From Paracoccaceae bacterium (GTDB lineage: Bacteria > Pseudomonadota > Alphaproteobacteria > Rhodobacterales > Rhodobacteraceae), in NCBI GenBank assembly GCA_003564655.1, contig PXES01000208.1:1-5969 (forward strand): a stretch of 5,969 bases of DNA. Reading direction: 5' to 3'. Below the pieces are notes generated by a model, which saw only the letters and a list, made by a program, of their open reading frames with translations, made no database searches and was not told the DNA's origin. The translations under genes and the position numbers were made by a program. Below, one piece after another: positions 1-5,969 of the stretch; the first letter of the stretch is position 1, and each line of letters starts with the position of its first letter.

Positions 1-271
1 GGCATTCGTCCAAGGTGTAGCCGTGATCGAGATGCACCACCACCGGCACATCGACGCTGTCCGCCAGATGCCGCATCATCGCGCCCAGAACGGGTAGGGG
101 GGTGTGCGCGCGGCAGGACGGACCGGCCTGCAGGATCACCGGCGCGCGCTCGGCCTCGGCCGCCGCCACATAGGCGCGCATATCCTCCCAGCCCAGACAG
201 ACCAGCCCCGGCACGGCATAGCCCTGTGCCACGGCCGGGCGCAGCACTTGCGCAAGTGTCGCCAGCGTCAT
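1..271 (-). CDS. Class II fructose-bisphosphate-type aldolase, N-terminal part (IolJ-like), cut by the window edge
   Basis: Only the first 90 residues are present; the rest lies beyond the left edge. They read MTLATLAQVL then a stretch with GYAVPGLVCLGWEDM, APVILQAG (residues 43-50) and VPVVVHLDHG (75-84). This is the class II aldolase N-terminal pattern: the LDHG motif carries the catalytic Asp (D82) and the first zinc-ligand His (H83). The usual AFN after the YAV-like motif is replaced by PGLV, so it is a divergent member. By context it probably cleaves 2-deoxy-5-keto-D-gluconate 6-phosphate into dihydroxyacetone phosphate and malonate semialdehyde, the last pathway-specific step, in the cytoplasm. 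The start codon overlaps the iolB stop in ATGA (268-271) with only a weak GAAG upstream, which favours translational coupling to iolB. The family is fairly certain; the substrate is inferred from the operon. A general glycolytic or tagatose-bisphosphate aldolase is the alternative. Confidence 0.85.
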   Translation of the reverse strand, partial: MTLATLAQVLRPAVAQGYAVPGLVCLGWEDMRAYVAAAEAERAPVILQAGPSCRAHTPLPVLGAMMRHLADSVDVPVVVHLDHGYTLDEC

Positions 272-1125
272 TTGAACTTCGCCACCATGTCCATGATGCC
301 CGGGATCGTGTGCAGCTGTTCGGCATGGGTGGGCTGAAAATACTGCTTGAGGCTGCGCTGCGATTGCCCGCCGAGGATGGTGAAATAATACATCTCATAC
401 CCCGGTAGCACGCAGCAGGGGTGATAGCCCTTGTCGATCAGCACGGTCGAGCCATTGACCACATGATAGGCGTCGCCCGGTTCGTTATCGACCCGCTGCA
501 GCATCTGCAGCCCCGAGCCGTAATCGGGCTTGAAGCGGAAATTGTAGCATTCGTCATGCCGGGTCTCTGTGATTTCCCCCCCGGGGCCGTCCCGCCGGTC
601 GGTATCATGCTTGTGGCTCGGGAACCCCGACCAGCCGCCTTGGCCCACGGTGAACAACTCCGACACCAAGAGCCGCCCCACCCGGTCGTGATGCGCCGCC
701 CCCAGGATATGCTTGATCTTGCGGTGCGTCTTGGTGTCGTCGCTGCCATATTGCACGAGGTCCAGATCCGGCGCGCGCACGGCGAAGGGGCGCAGCGTTT
801 CGGCAAAGCGTGCCCCGGCGATGAAGCATTCGGTATCGGTCCGCGCGGTGATGCGCGCGCCCGTGTCGGTCGGCACATAGACGCCCTCGGGCTCGCCGTC
901 CCAGACATCCACGCCGCGATTGCCGATACCGGCGAAAGCCTCGCCCGCGGTCTCGACCGTGACAGTGCCGGTGGCGGGGACAACGCAGGTCTCGTAGCCT
1001 GCAACGCGGTAGTCGAACACCTCGCCCGTGCGCAGCTTCACGAGGTTGAAATACACCAGCGGCACATGCGCGTCACCCGCATCGACGATGGCGCGGTTGC
1101 GGTTGTCATGGGGGGGGATATGCAT
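268..1125 (-). CDS. iolB: 5-deoxy-glucuronate isomerase
   Basis: This 285-residue protein matches the IolB/KduI-type bicupin family, which converts 5-deoxy-D-glucuronate to 2-deoxy-5-keto-D-gluconate in the cytoplasm. Visible landmarks are VWDGEPEGVYVP (residues 74-85) in the N-terminal cupin, then WSGFPSHKHD (165-174) with H171 and H173, E192 in HDECYNFRF, and DKGYHPC (231-237) with H235. Together these are the expected HxH, Glu and His metal ligands of the C-terminal cupin. It is slightly longer than the roughly 270 residues common in the family. Part of the excess is a charged, Gly-rich stretch (about 176-190) between the HKHD motif and the Glu ligand. The ATG is well supported by GAGGAG six bases upstream. 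The gene is third in the iolD-iolC-iolB-aldolase operon, 12 bases after iolC and overlapping the aldolase start by four bases. Confidence 0.93.
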   Translation of the reverse strand: MHIPPHDNRNRAIVDAGDAHVPLVYFNLVKLRTGEVFDYRVAGYETCVVPATGTVTVETAGEAFAGIGNRGVDVWDGEPEGVYVPTDTGARITARTDTECFIAGARFAETLRPFAVRAPDLDLVQYGSDDTKTHRKIKHILGAAHHDRVGRLLVSELFTVGQGGWSGFPSHKHDTDRRDGPGGEITETRHDECYNFRFKPDYGSGLQMLQRVDNEPGDAYHVVNGSTVLIDKGYHPCCVLPGYEMYYFTILGGQSQRSLKQYFQPTHAEQLHTIPGIMDMVAKFK

Positions 1126-1131
1126 GGCGGG

Positions 1132-1137
1132 CTCCTC
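1132..1137 (-). promoter_or_regulatory. Ribosome binding site of iolB
   Basis: GAGGAG on the minus strand lies six bases before the iolB ATG and directly abuts the iolC stop codon (TGA GAGGAG). It fixes the iolB start. It also means ribosomes finishing iolC end on the iolB binding site, which fits coupled translation. Confidence 0.75.
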
Positions 1138-2106
1138 TCACGCGGCCACAGGGGCAGGATGACGGGCGATGAACTCGGACAACTCCGCGCGGGTCGGCAT
1201 GGCGGGCGCGCAGCCCACGCGCGCGACCACCATCGCCGCCGCCGCCGAGCCCTGAAGCACGGCGTCGCGCAGGGATAGCCCATCGGCCAGCCCCATTGTC
1301 AGCCCGCCCATGAAACTGTCGCCCGCGCCGGTGGGTTTCAGCGGCGTGGCCGGGTAGATGCCGGTCGTGACCTCGCCCTCGGGCGCGATGGTGATCGCGC
1401 CCTTCTCGCCCATCTTGTAGACGGCAAGCTGCGCGCCGCCCGCGACCAGCGCGCGGGCCTTCTCCAGCCCCTGCGCGTAGTCGCCCGCCATGAAGCCGAA
1501 TTCCACGTCATTGCCGATGATCGCGTCGCACATCGCACCCGCGCGCGAATAGACATCCGCCGCCACCTGGGCCGAGGGCCAGGAATAGGGGCGGTAGTCG
1601 ATGTCGAAGATCAGCGGCAGCCCGGCAGCGCGGGCAAGCTCGAACGCGCGGAAGGCGGCCCCGCGCGAGGGCTCGGCCGCAAAGACTGTGCCGGTGGTGA
1701 TGAGCGCGTCATAGGCGCTGTAATCCAGCCCCGCGACATCGGCCTCGGTCATCTCGAAATCCGCCGCGCCATTGCGGTAGATGACCGACTGATGATCCTC
1801 GACCCGGCTTTCGACGATGGCGAGCGAGTTGCGCGCCTCGCCGCCCACCGAACGGACATGCGCGCGGCCGACCCCGTAGCGTTCCAACTCATTGAGCGCA
1901 AACCGCCCGATGGCGTCATCTGCCACGCAGGTCACCAGATCCGCGCTGCCGCCCAGCTTCGTGATCGCCACGGCGATATTCGCTGACGAGCCGCCAAGGC
2001 AGGCGAAGAAGGCAGAGGCCTCTTCGGTCCGCGTGCCCGGCGGGTCGGGATAGAAATCCATCCCCGCCCGCCCGATCACCAGAAACCGCGATCCCGTCAG
2101 GCGCAT
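1138..2106 (-). CDS. iolC: 5-dehydro-2-deoxygluconokinase (PfkB/ribokinase family)
   Basis: This 322-residue PfkB-family sugar kinase phosphorylates 2-deoxy-5-keto-D-gluconate at C6 with ATP. The N-terminal family signature is CLGGSSANIAVAITKLGG (residues 36-53), typical of IolC. DIDYRPYSW (168-176) is also characteristic. The second PfkB signature, KPTGAGDSFMGGL (257-269), contains the anion-hole GAGD with D263 as predicted catalytic base. The reading frame stays open 44 codons further upstream inside iolD, but the start at 2106 is preferred. It puts MRLTGSRFLVIGRAGMD in register with the family, has AGGGGG six bases upstream, and leaves one base after the iolD stop (TGAGATG). The length is that of the stand-alone kinase: the C-terminal DUF2090 domain fused to IolC in many proteobacteria is absent, in keeping with the separate aldolase gene at the end of the operon. 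Confidence 0.94.
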   Translation of the reverse strand: MRLTGSRFLVIGRAGMDFYPDPPGTRTEEASAFFACLGGSSANIAVAITKLGGSADLVTCVADDAIGRFALNELERYGVGRAHVRSVGGEARNSLAIVESRVEDHQSVIYRNGAADFEMTEADVAGLDYSAYDALITTGTVFAAEPSRGAAFRAFELARAAGLPLIFDIDYRPYSWPSAQVAADVYSRAGAMCDAIIGNDVEFGFMAGDYAQGLEKARALVAGGAQLAVYKMGEKGAITIAPEGEVTTGIYPATPLKPTGAGDSFMGGLTMGLADGLSLRDAVLQGSAAAAMVVARVGCAPAMPTRAELSEFIARHPAPVAA

Positions 2107-2107
2107 C

Positions 2108-3973
2108 TCACACCCCCTGCCGCTGACGGGCGCGGCCCGCTTCGGTCTCGAGATGCTTCTCGCGCACGCTCTCGCTGTCCGAGACCTGCGGTGTGCCGCC
2201 CTCCCACCAGGCGTGGCCTTCGGTCGTCCAGCCCTCATACGGGTCCACCTGCATGACGATCACCTGCGTCTTCTCGGCGGCCTTGGCGCGCTCGAACGCC
2301 GCGCCCAGTTCCGCCGGGGTCGCGACCGTCACCGCCTCGGCCCCCATGGCGCGGGCATGGGCCTCGAAATCGACCGCGAAAGGCTCCGGCACGGTGGGGC
2401 AATCGGCGATCAGGTTGTTGAAACTCGGCTGGCCGGTATTGTTCTGCAGCTTGTTGATGACCGCGAATCCGCCATTGTCGAGCACCAGCACGATCATCTT
2501 CTTGCCCGTCAGCACGGAGGAGTAGATGTCCGAATTCATCAGCAGATAGCTGCCGTCGCCCACAAAGACGATGGTATCGCGCTCGGGCTCGACCTCGGCC
2601 TGGGCGATGCGCGCGCCCCAGCCGCCCGCGATCTCATACCCCATGCAGGAAAAGCCGAACTCCACATCGACCGTGCCAACGTCCAGCGTGCGCCAGTTGG
2701 CCGTGACCTCGGCGGGCAGCCCGCCCGCTGCCGTCACCACCCGGTCGCGCGGATGGCACAGCGCATTCACCACGCCAATGGCTTGCGCGTAGGAGTTGGG
2801 GCGGTTCCCGTGGCTGACATTTTGCGCGACATAGGCGTCCCACTTGGCACGCTCGTTCCGCGCCTGCGCGCCCCACGCCTCGGGCGCGCGATAGTCGCCC
2901 AGTGCCGCGCCCAGCAGGGGCAGGCTGCGCTTGGCATCGCCCACCACCGGCGCCGAGAGGTGCTTGATCGCGTCGTGCCGCCCGGCATTGAGCCCGATGA
3001 AACGCGCGTCCTTCGCAAACGCCGTCCACGACCCGGTGGTGAAGTCCTGCAACCGCGTGCCGACCGCCAGCACCACATCCGCCGCCCCCGCAATCGCATT
3101 GGCACTGTCCGAGCCGGTGACGCCGATGGGCCCGATATTCAGCGGATGCGTGGCCAGCAGATTGGCGCGGCCCGCGATGGTCTCGACCACCGGAATGCTG
3201 TGCTTCTCGGCAAAGACAGTCAACTCCGCGACTGCCCCGGAATACTGCACGCCGCCGCCTGCGATGATGACGGGCCGTTCCGCCTGCCGCAGGATCTCGG
3301 CGGCCTCGGTAATCTCGGCATTGTCGGGGGCCTGGCGGCGGATGCGGTGCACGCGGCGGGCAAAGAACGCCTCGGGGTAGTCATACGCCCAGCCCTGCAC
3401 GTCCTGTGGCAGCCCGAGAAAGGCCGGGCCGCAATCGGCGGGGTCGAGCATGGTGGCGAGCGCGGCGGGCAGCGACTGGATGATCTGCGCGGGGTGGGTG
3501 ATGCGGTCCCAGTAGCGGCTTACCGCCTTGAACGCATCGTTCAGCCCCAGCGCCGGGTTGCCGAAATGCTCCAACTGCTGCAGAACCGGGTCGGGCAGGC
3601 GGGTCAGGAAGGTGTCGCCGCACAGCATCAGCATCGGCAGCCGGTTGGCGTGGGCCAGCGCGGCGGCGGTCAGCAGGTTCGCCGTCCCCGGCCCGGCGGA
3701 TGCGGTGCAGAACATGAACCGCCGCCGCAGGTGATATTTCGCATAGGCCGCCGCCGCGAACCCCATGCTCTGCTCGTTCTGGCCCCGGTAAAGCGGCATC
3801 TCGTCGCGATGGGGGTAGAGTGCCTCGCCCAGACAGGGGACATTGCCATGGCCGAAAATCCCGAAGCCGCCGCCGCAGATGCGCGTCTCGACCCCGTCGA
3901 TCTCGATATACTGCGCCATCAGCCAGCGCACCATGGCCTGTGCCGTGGTCAGCCGGATCGTTGCCTCCGCCAT
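2108..3973 (-). CDS. iolD: 3D-(3,5/4)-trihydroxycyclohexane-1,2-dione hydrolase (ThDP-dependent)
   Basis: This 621-residue protein has the three-domain thiamine diphosphate enzyme layout and the IolD sequence type. It hydrolytically opens the ring of trihydroxycyclohexane-1,2-dione to give 5-deoxyglucuronate. The N-terminal pyrimidine-binding domain shows CGGGFGIFGHGNV (residues 33-45), RGQNEQSMGFAAAAYAK (63-79) with E67 as the presumed cofactor-activating glutamate, and TASAGPGTANLLTAAA (90-105). HFGNPALGLNDAFKAVSRYWDR (136-157) is strongly IolD-like. A central domain follows (about 215-360). The C-terminal domain has the ThDP/Mg motif beginning GDGSYLLMNSD (472-482) and ending at DNGGF (499-503). 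The length matches the family. The frame is open to 4072, but the start at 3973 has GGAGG five bases upstream; the longer form would run across the operator and into the divergent gene. It is the first gene of the leftward operon. Confidence 0.95.
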   Translation of the reverse strand: MAEATIRLTTAQAMVRWLMAQYIEIDGVETRICGGGFGIFGHGNVPCLGEALYPHRDEMPLYRGQNEQSMGFAAAAYAKYHLRRRFMFCTASAGPGTANLLTAAALAHANRLPMLMLCGDTFLTRLPDPVLQQLEHFGNPALGLNDAFKAVSRYWDRITHPAQIIQSLPAALATMLDPADCGPAFLGLPQDVQGWAYDYPEAFFARRVHRIRRQAPDNAEITEAAEILRQAERPVIIAGGGVQYSGAVAELTVFAEKHSIPVVETIAGRANLLATHPLNIGPIGVTGSDSANAIAGAADVVLAVGTRLQDFTTGSWTAFAKDARFIGLNAGRHDAIKHLSAPVVGDAKRSLPLLGAALGDYRAPEAWGAQARNERAKWDAYVAQNVSHGNRPNSYAQAIGVVNALCHPRDRVVTAAGGLPAEVTANWRTLDVGTVDVEFGFSCMGYEIAGGWGARIAQAEVEPERDTIVFVGDGSYLLMNSDIYSSVLTGKKMIVLVLDNGGFAVINKLQNNTGQPSFNNLIADCPTVPEPFAVDFEAHARAMGAEAVTVATPAELGAAFERAKAAEKTQVIVMQVDPYEGWTTEGHAWWEGGTPQVSDSESVREKHLETEAGRARQRQGV

Positions 3974-3978
3974 GCTCT

Positions 3979-3983
3979 CCTCC
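3979..3983 (-). promoter_or_regulatory. Ribosome binding site of iolD
   Basis: GGAGG on the minus strand, five bases before the iolD ATG, within a longer purine run (GGGAGGAGAG). It is the strongest Shine-Dalgarno in the window and decides the start at 3973 over the upstream in-frame candidate. Confidence 0.8.
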
Positions 3984-3987
3984 CGTC

Positions 3988-4016
3988 TTGCGCCACTCGC
4001 GGTTTCAGGATAAACA
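3988..4016 (+). promoter_or_regulatory. Weak candidate promoter for the rightward dehydrogenase unit
   Basis: TTGCGC (3988-3993) and TAAACA (4011-4016) are separated by 17 bases. The match to the sigma-70 consensus is poor in the -10 box, so this is tentative. If right, transcription would start near 4023, inside the palindromic operator, leaving a leader of about 30 bases before the ATG at 4056. It is the best-placed pair seen in the short gap. Confidence 0.3.
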
Positions 4017-4034
4017 TTTTGCAACCGGTTGCAA
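4007..4034 (-). promoter_or_regulatory. Candidate promoter of the iolD-iolC-iolB-aldolase operon
   Basis: On the minus strand TTGCAA (4029-4034) serves as a -35 box and TATCCT (4007-4012) as a -10 box with a 16-base spacer; each matches four of six consensus positions. Transcription would start near 4000, giving a leader of about 27 bases ahead of iolD. The -35 box and most of the spacer lie inside the palindrome, so a bound repressor would block polymerase directly. Position and overlap are seen; function is inferred. Confidence 0.45.
4019..4034. promoter_or_regulatory. Perfect 16-bp palindromic operator, LacI/GalR type
   Basis: TTGCAACCGGTTGCAA equals its own reverse complement over all 16 bases, with the CG centre between 4026 and 4027. 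A central CpG flanked by outward AAC/GTT and TTGC arms is the typical form of LacI/GalR-family operators. It sits in the 82-base gap between the divergent iolD and dehydrogenase genes and is the only strong palindrome there. A further overlapping 10-bp palindrome, GGTTGCAACC (4027-4036), reuses the right arm. LacI-type regulators of inositol genes are known in some bacteria, for example IolR of Caulobacter. The regulator gene itself is not in this window. Confidence 0.7.
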
Positions 4035-4055
4035 CCAGTGATCCGAGGGGGGCAT

Positions 4056-5177
4056 ATGCGCGAAATCGGCATCGGTCTGATCGGGGGCGGCTATATGGGC
4101 AAGGCGCACGCCGTCGCGCTGGCGGCTGTCGGCGCGGTGTTCGACACGCCCCTGCGCCCGCGGCTGGAGAGGATCGCCGCCAGCACCCCCGATTCGGCAG
4201 AACGCCACGCGCGCACCTTCGGCTTCCGGCGCGGCGCGCCCGACTGGCGGGCCGCAGTGGATGACCCGCGGGTCGAGGCCGTGGTGATCGCCTCACCGCA
4301 AGAGACGCATCGCGCGATTGCCGAAGCCGCCTTCGCCCTTGGCAAGCCCGTGTTCTGCGAAAAACCGCTGGGCGCGTCGCTGGCGGATGCGCGCGCCATG
4401 GTCGCGGCGGCTGAAGCCGCTGGCGTGGCCAACATGATCGGCTTCAACTACATCCGCACGCCCGCCACGCAATTCGTCCGCCAGATGCTGGCCGAGGGGG
4501 CGATCGGCGAGGTCACCTGGTTCCGGGGCGAGCATACCGAGGATTTCCTCGCCGACCCCGCCACGCCGCACAACTGGCGCTGCGCGGGGCGGGCGAATGG
4601 CTGCATGGGCGACCTCGCGCCGCACATGATCAACTGCGCGCTGGCGCTGATGGGCGATGTGACAGAACTCTCGGCGCGGATCGAGATGGCTCACGCCACG
4701 CGCCCCGGCGCGGACGGCCCGCAAGCGGTCGACAATGACGACCATGGCCAGATGATGCTGCGCTTCGCCTCGGGCACCATGGGGCATCTGTATTTCAGCC
4801 GCATCGCCACGGGGCGCAAGATGGGCTATGCCTATGAGATCCATGGCACAAAAGGCGCGATCCGATTTGATGGCGAGGATCAGAACGCGGTCTGGCTCTA
4901 TCGCATGGACGGCCCCGAGGCGACGCGCGGCTTCACGAAAATCCTGACCGGCCCCGCGCATCCCGATTACCTGCCCTTCTGTCAGGGGCCGGGGCACGGC
5001 ACGGGCTATCAGGACCAGATCATCATCGAGGCGCGCGATTTCCTGCAGGCCATCGAGACCGGCGCCCCGGTCTGGCCCCCCTTCCGCGAGGGGTTGAGGG
5101 TCGCGCAGGTGATCGATACCGCCTTCGCGTCGGCGGCGGATGGCCGCTGGCACCCGGTATCCACTGAACAACACTGA
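4056..5177 (+). CDS. Gfo/Idh/MocA-family NAD(P)-dependent oxidoreductase, probable inositol (cyclitol) dehydrogenase
   Basis: A 373-residue dehydrogenase. The N-terminal Rossmann fold begins IGIGLIGGGYMGKAH, with GGGYMG (residues 10-15) as the dinucleotide-binding loop. CEKPLG (101-106) holds the family lysine K103. GDLAPHMIN (185-193) supplies D186 and H190, completing the Lys-Asp-His catalytic set of sugar and inositol dehydrogenases. The C-terminal sheet domain includes HTEDFLADP (160-168) and YEIHGTKGAIRFDGE (260-274). By context it should oxidise an inositol isomer to an inosose, the first pathway step. It is longer than typical IolG (about 330-345) and resembles the roughly 375-residue group that includes scyllo-inositol/L-glucose dehydrogenase of Paracoccus, so no symbol is given. 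The ATG has GAGG seven bases upstream (4045-4048). The frame is open upstream to a TTG at 4029, but that lies in the operator and lacks a binding site. Confidence 0.88.
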   Translation: MREIGIGLIGGGYMGKAHAVALAAVGAVFDTPLRPRLERIAASTPDSAERHARTFGFRRGAPDWRAAVDDPRVEAVVIASPQETHRAIAEAAFALGKPVFCEKPLGASLADARAMVAAAEAAGVANMIGFNYIRTPATQFVRQMLAEGAIGEVTWFRGEHTEDFLADPATPHNWRCAGRANGCMGDLAPHMINCALALMGDVTELSARIEMAHATRPGADGPQAVDNDDHGQMMLRFASGTMGHLYFSRIATGRKMGYAYEIHGTKGAIRFDGEDQNAVWLYRMDGPEATRGFTKILTGPAHPDYLPFCQGPGHGTGYQDQIIIEARDFLQAIETGAPVWPPFREGLRVAQVIDTAFASAADGRWHPVSTEQH

Positions 5178-5193
5178 CTGAAAGGCAGAGTTC

Positions 5194-5969
5194 ATGAGTA
5201 TCCGTATCGGCAACGCCCCCTGTAGCTGGGGCGTCGAGTTCGCCAACGACCCGCGCAACCCGCCCTGGCGCGACGTGCTGCGCGACTGCGCGGCGGCGGG
5301 CTATGACGGGATTGAACTGGGCCCCGTGGGCTACATGCCCGAAGACCCGGCCGTGCTGGCCGAGGCGCTGGACGAGCATGGCCTGTCGCTGATCGGCGGC
5401 GTGGTGTTCCGCGCCTTTCACGATCCCGCCGCCTGGGACGATGTGCTTGACGGTGCGACGCGCACCTGCCGCGCGCTGGTGGCGCATGGGGCGCGGCATC
5501 TGGTGCTGATCGACTCGATCTCGCCCCGCCGCGCGCCCACTGCTGGCCGGGCCGAGGCCGCCGAGCAGATGGACGCGGCCGAATGGGCCGCCTTTCGTGA
5601 TCGCATCGCCCATGTCGCGCGGATGGGGGCCGAGGAGTATGGGCTGACCGTGGGGATCCACGCCCATGCCGCCGGTTTCACGGATTTCGAGCCGGAGCTT
5701 GAGAGGTTGCTCGCGGAAGTGCCTGAAGACGTTCTGAAAATCTGCTTCGACACCGGCCACCATTCCTATGCGGGGTTCGACCCGGTGGCCTTCATGCGCC
5801 GTTATATGAATCGTATTTCCTACATGCATTTCAAGGATATATCGCCCAAAGTGAAGGCGGATGTGATCGCGAAGGGCACCGGATTTTATGATGCCTGCGG
5901 GCAGGGAATTTTCTGCAATCTGGGCAAGGGCGACGTGGATTTCCCCGCCGTGCGCGATCTGCTGCTGGA
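5194..5969 (+). CDS. TIM-barrel sugar-phosphate isomerase/epimerase, inosose dehydratase/isomerase-like (IolE/IolI/MocC superfamily), cut by the window edge
   Basis: An open frame of 258 residues runs off the right edge with no stop. It starts IRIGNAPCSWGVEF (residues 3-16), a common opening in one branch of the xylose-isomerase-like TIM-barrel family. AAGYDGIELGPVGYMPEDP (34-52) follows. GIHAHAAGFTDFE (154-166), ICFDTGHHSYAG (183-194) and YMHFKDI (210-216) are the strands that carry metal ligands, with E166, D186 and H212 as candidates. FCNLGKGDVDFPAV (240-253) corresponds to the late G-x-G-x-x-DF motif of IolE-like proteins. Likely roles are dehydration of 2-keto-myo-inositol to the IolD substrate, or interconversion of inososes; the sequence does not decide. 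Canonical IolE usually opens with a GIAPIGW-type motif, so this is a different branch. It starts 16 bases after the dehydrogenase, with AAGG eight bases before the ATG, so the two are co-transcribed. Confidence 0.85.
   Translation, partial: MSIRIGNAPCSWGVEFANDPRNPPWRDVLRDCAAAGYDGIELGPVGYMPEDPAVLAEALDEHGLSLIGGVVFRAFHDPAAWDDVLDGATRTCRALVAHGARHLVLIDSISPRRAPTAGRAEAAEQMDAAEWAAFRDRIAHVARMGAEEYGLTVGIHAHAAGFTDFEPELERLLAEVPEDVLKICFDTGHHSYAGFDPVAFMRRYMNRISYMHFKDISPKVKADVIAKGTGFYDACGQGIFCNLGKGDVDFPAVRDLLL

Noticed and set aside
421..1278. A 285-codon plus-strand frame antisense to iolB and the end of iolC
   Set aside because: It is a shadow of the iolB frame: low-complexity translation, no ribosome binding site and no family motif.
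2107..2238. A 44-codon upstream extension of iolC into iolD
   Set aside because: The added residues are Arg-rich and unlike any IolC N-terminus, whereas the start at 2106 has a good ribosome binding site and the usual family N-terminus.
3974..4072. An N-terminal extension of iolD through the divergent control region
   Set aside because: It would translate the operator and overlap the start of the divergent gene; the ATG at 3973 has the best Shine-Dalgarno in the window.
2153..4264. A 703-codon open frame on the plus strand antisense to iolD
   Set aside because: High GC makes stops rare in antisense frames. The translation is rich in Arg, His and Gly with no recognisable domain, while the opposite strand encodes a complete IolD with catalytic motifs.
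4293..5258. A 321-codon minus-strand frame antisense to the dehydrogenase
   Set aside because: Its composition is that of a reverse-complement shadow. It crosses the junction between two well-supported plus-strand genes and has no motifs.
5023..5829. A 268-codon minus-strand frame antisense to the TIM-barrel gene
   Set aside because: The plus-strand frame has clear family motifs along its whole visible length; the antisense product has none.
5800..5930. A locally more AT-rich stretch with an ATA codon near the right edge, considered as a possible transferred or recombined segment
   Set aside because: The frame and family motifs (YMHFKDI, GKGDVDF) run through it without interruption, and the shift is short and modest.

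Overview
The window is a high-GC, tightly packed catabolic locus for inositol or a closely related cyclitol. Codon use with G/C-rich third positions, short gaps and Shine-Dalgarno starts suggest a proteobacterium, most likely an alphaproteobacterium of the Rhodobacterales or Rhizobiales type. The taxon is an inference from composition and family resemblance. No rRNA or other phylogenetic marker is present.

Left and centre (1-3973, minus strand): an operon reading right to left, iolD - iolC - iolB - class II aldolase. iolD and iolC are one base apart, iolC and iolB 12 bases apart, and iolB overlaps the aldolase in an ATGA. These are consecutive late steps of myo-inositol catabolism. IolD opens the ring of trihydroxycyclohexane-1,2-dione, IolB isomerises 5-deoxyglucuronate, IolC phosphorylates 2-deoxy-5-keto-gluconate, and the aldolase should split the phosphorylated product into dihydroxyacetone phosphate and malonate semialdehyde. 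The aldolase runs off the left edge.

Middle (3974-4055): an 82-base divergent control region with a perfect 16-bp palindrome, TTGCAACCGGTTGCAA, of the LacI/GalR operator type. It overlaps the best candidate promoter for iolD and the expected start point of the rightward transcript, so one repressor could control both directions.

Right (4056-5969, plus strand): a Gfo/Idh/MocA-family NAD(P)-dependent dehydrogenase, then, 16 bases on, a TIM-barrel sugar-phosphate isomerase/epimerase (IolE/IolI/MocC superfamily) that runs off the right edge. These would supply the early steps: oxidation of the cyclitol to an inosose, then isomerisation or dehydration to the IolD substrate. No canonical iolE lies between iolD and iolB in this operon.

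Together the divergent units could form a nearly complete cyclitol-to-central-metabolism pathway. Not seen here are iolA (malonate-semialdehyde dehydrogenase), a transporter and the regulator gene. No mobile element, CRISPR array, RNA gene or terminator was recognised. The locus looks like a variant of a known pathway, not a new kind of system. The points of interest are its operator and which enzymes fill the first steps.
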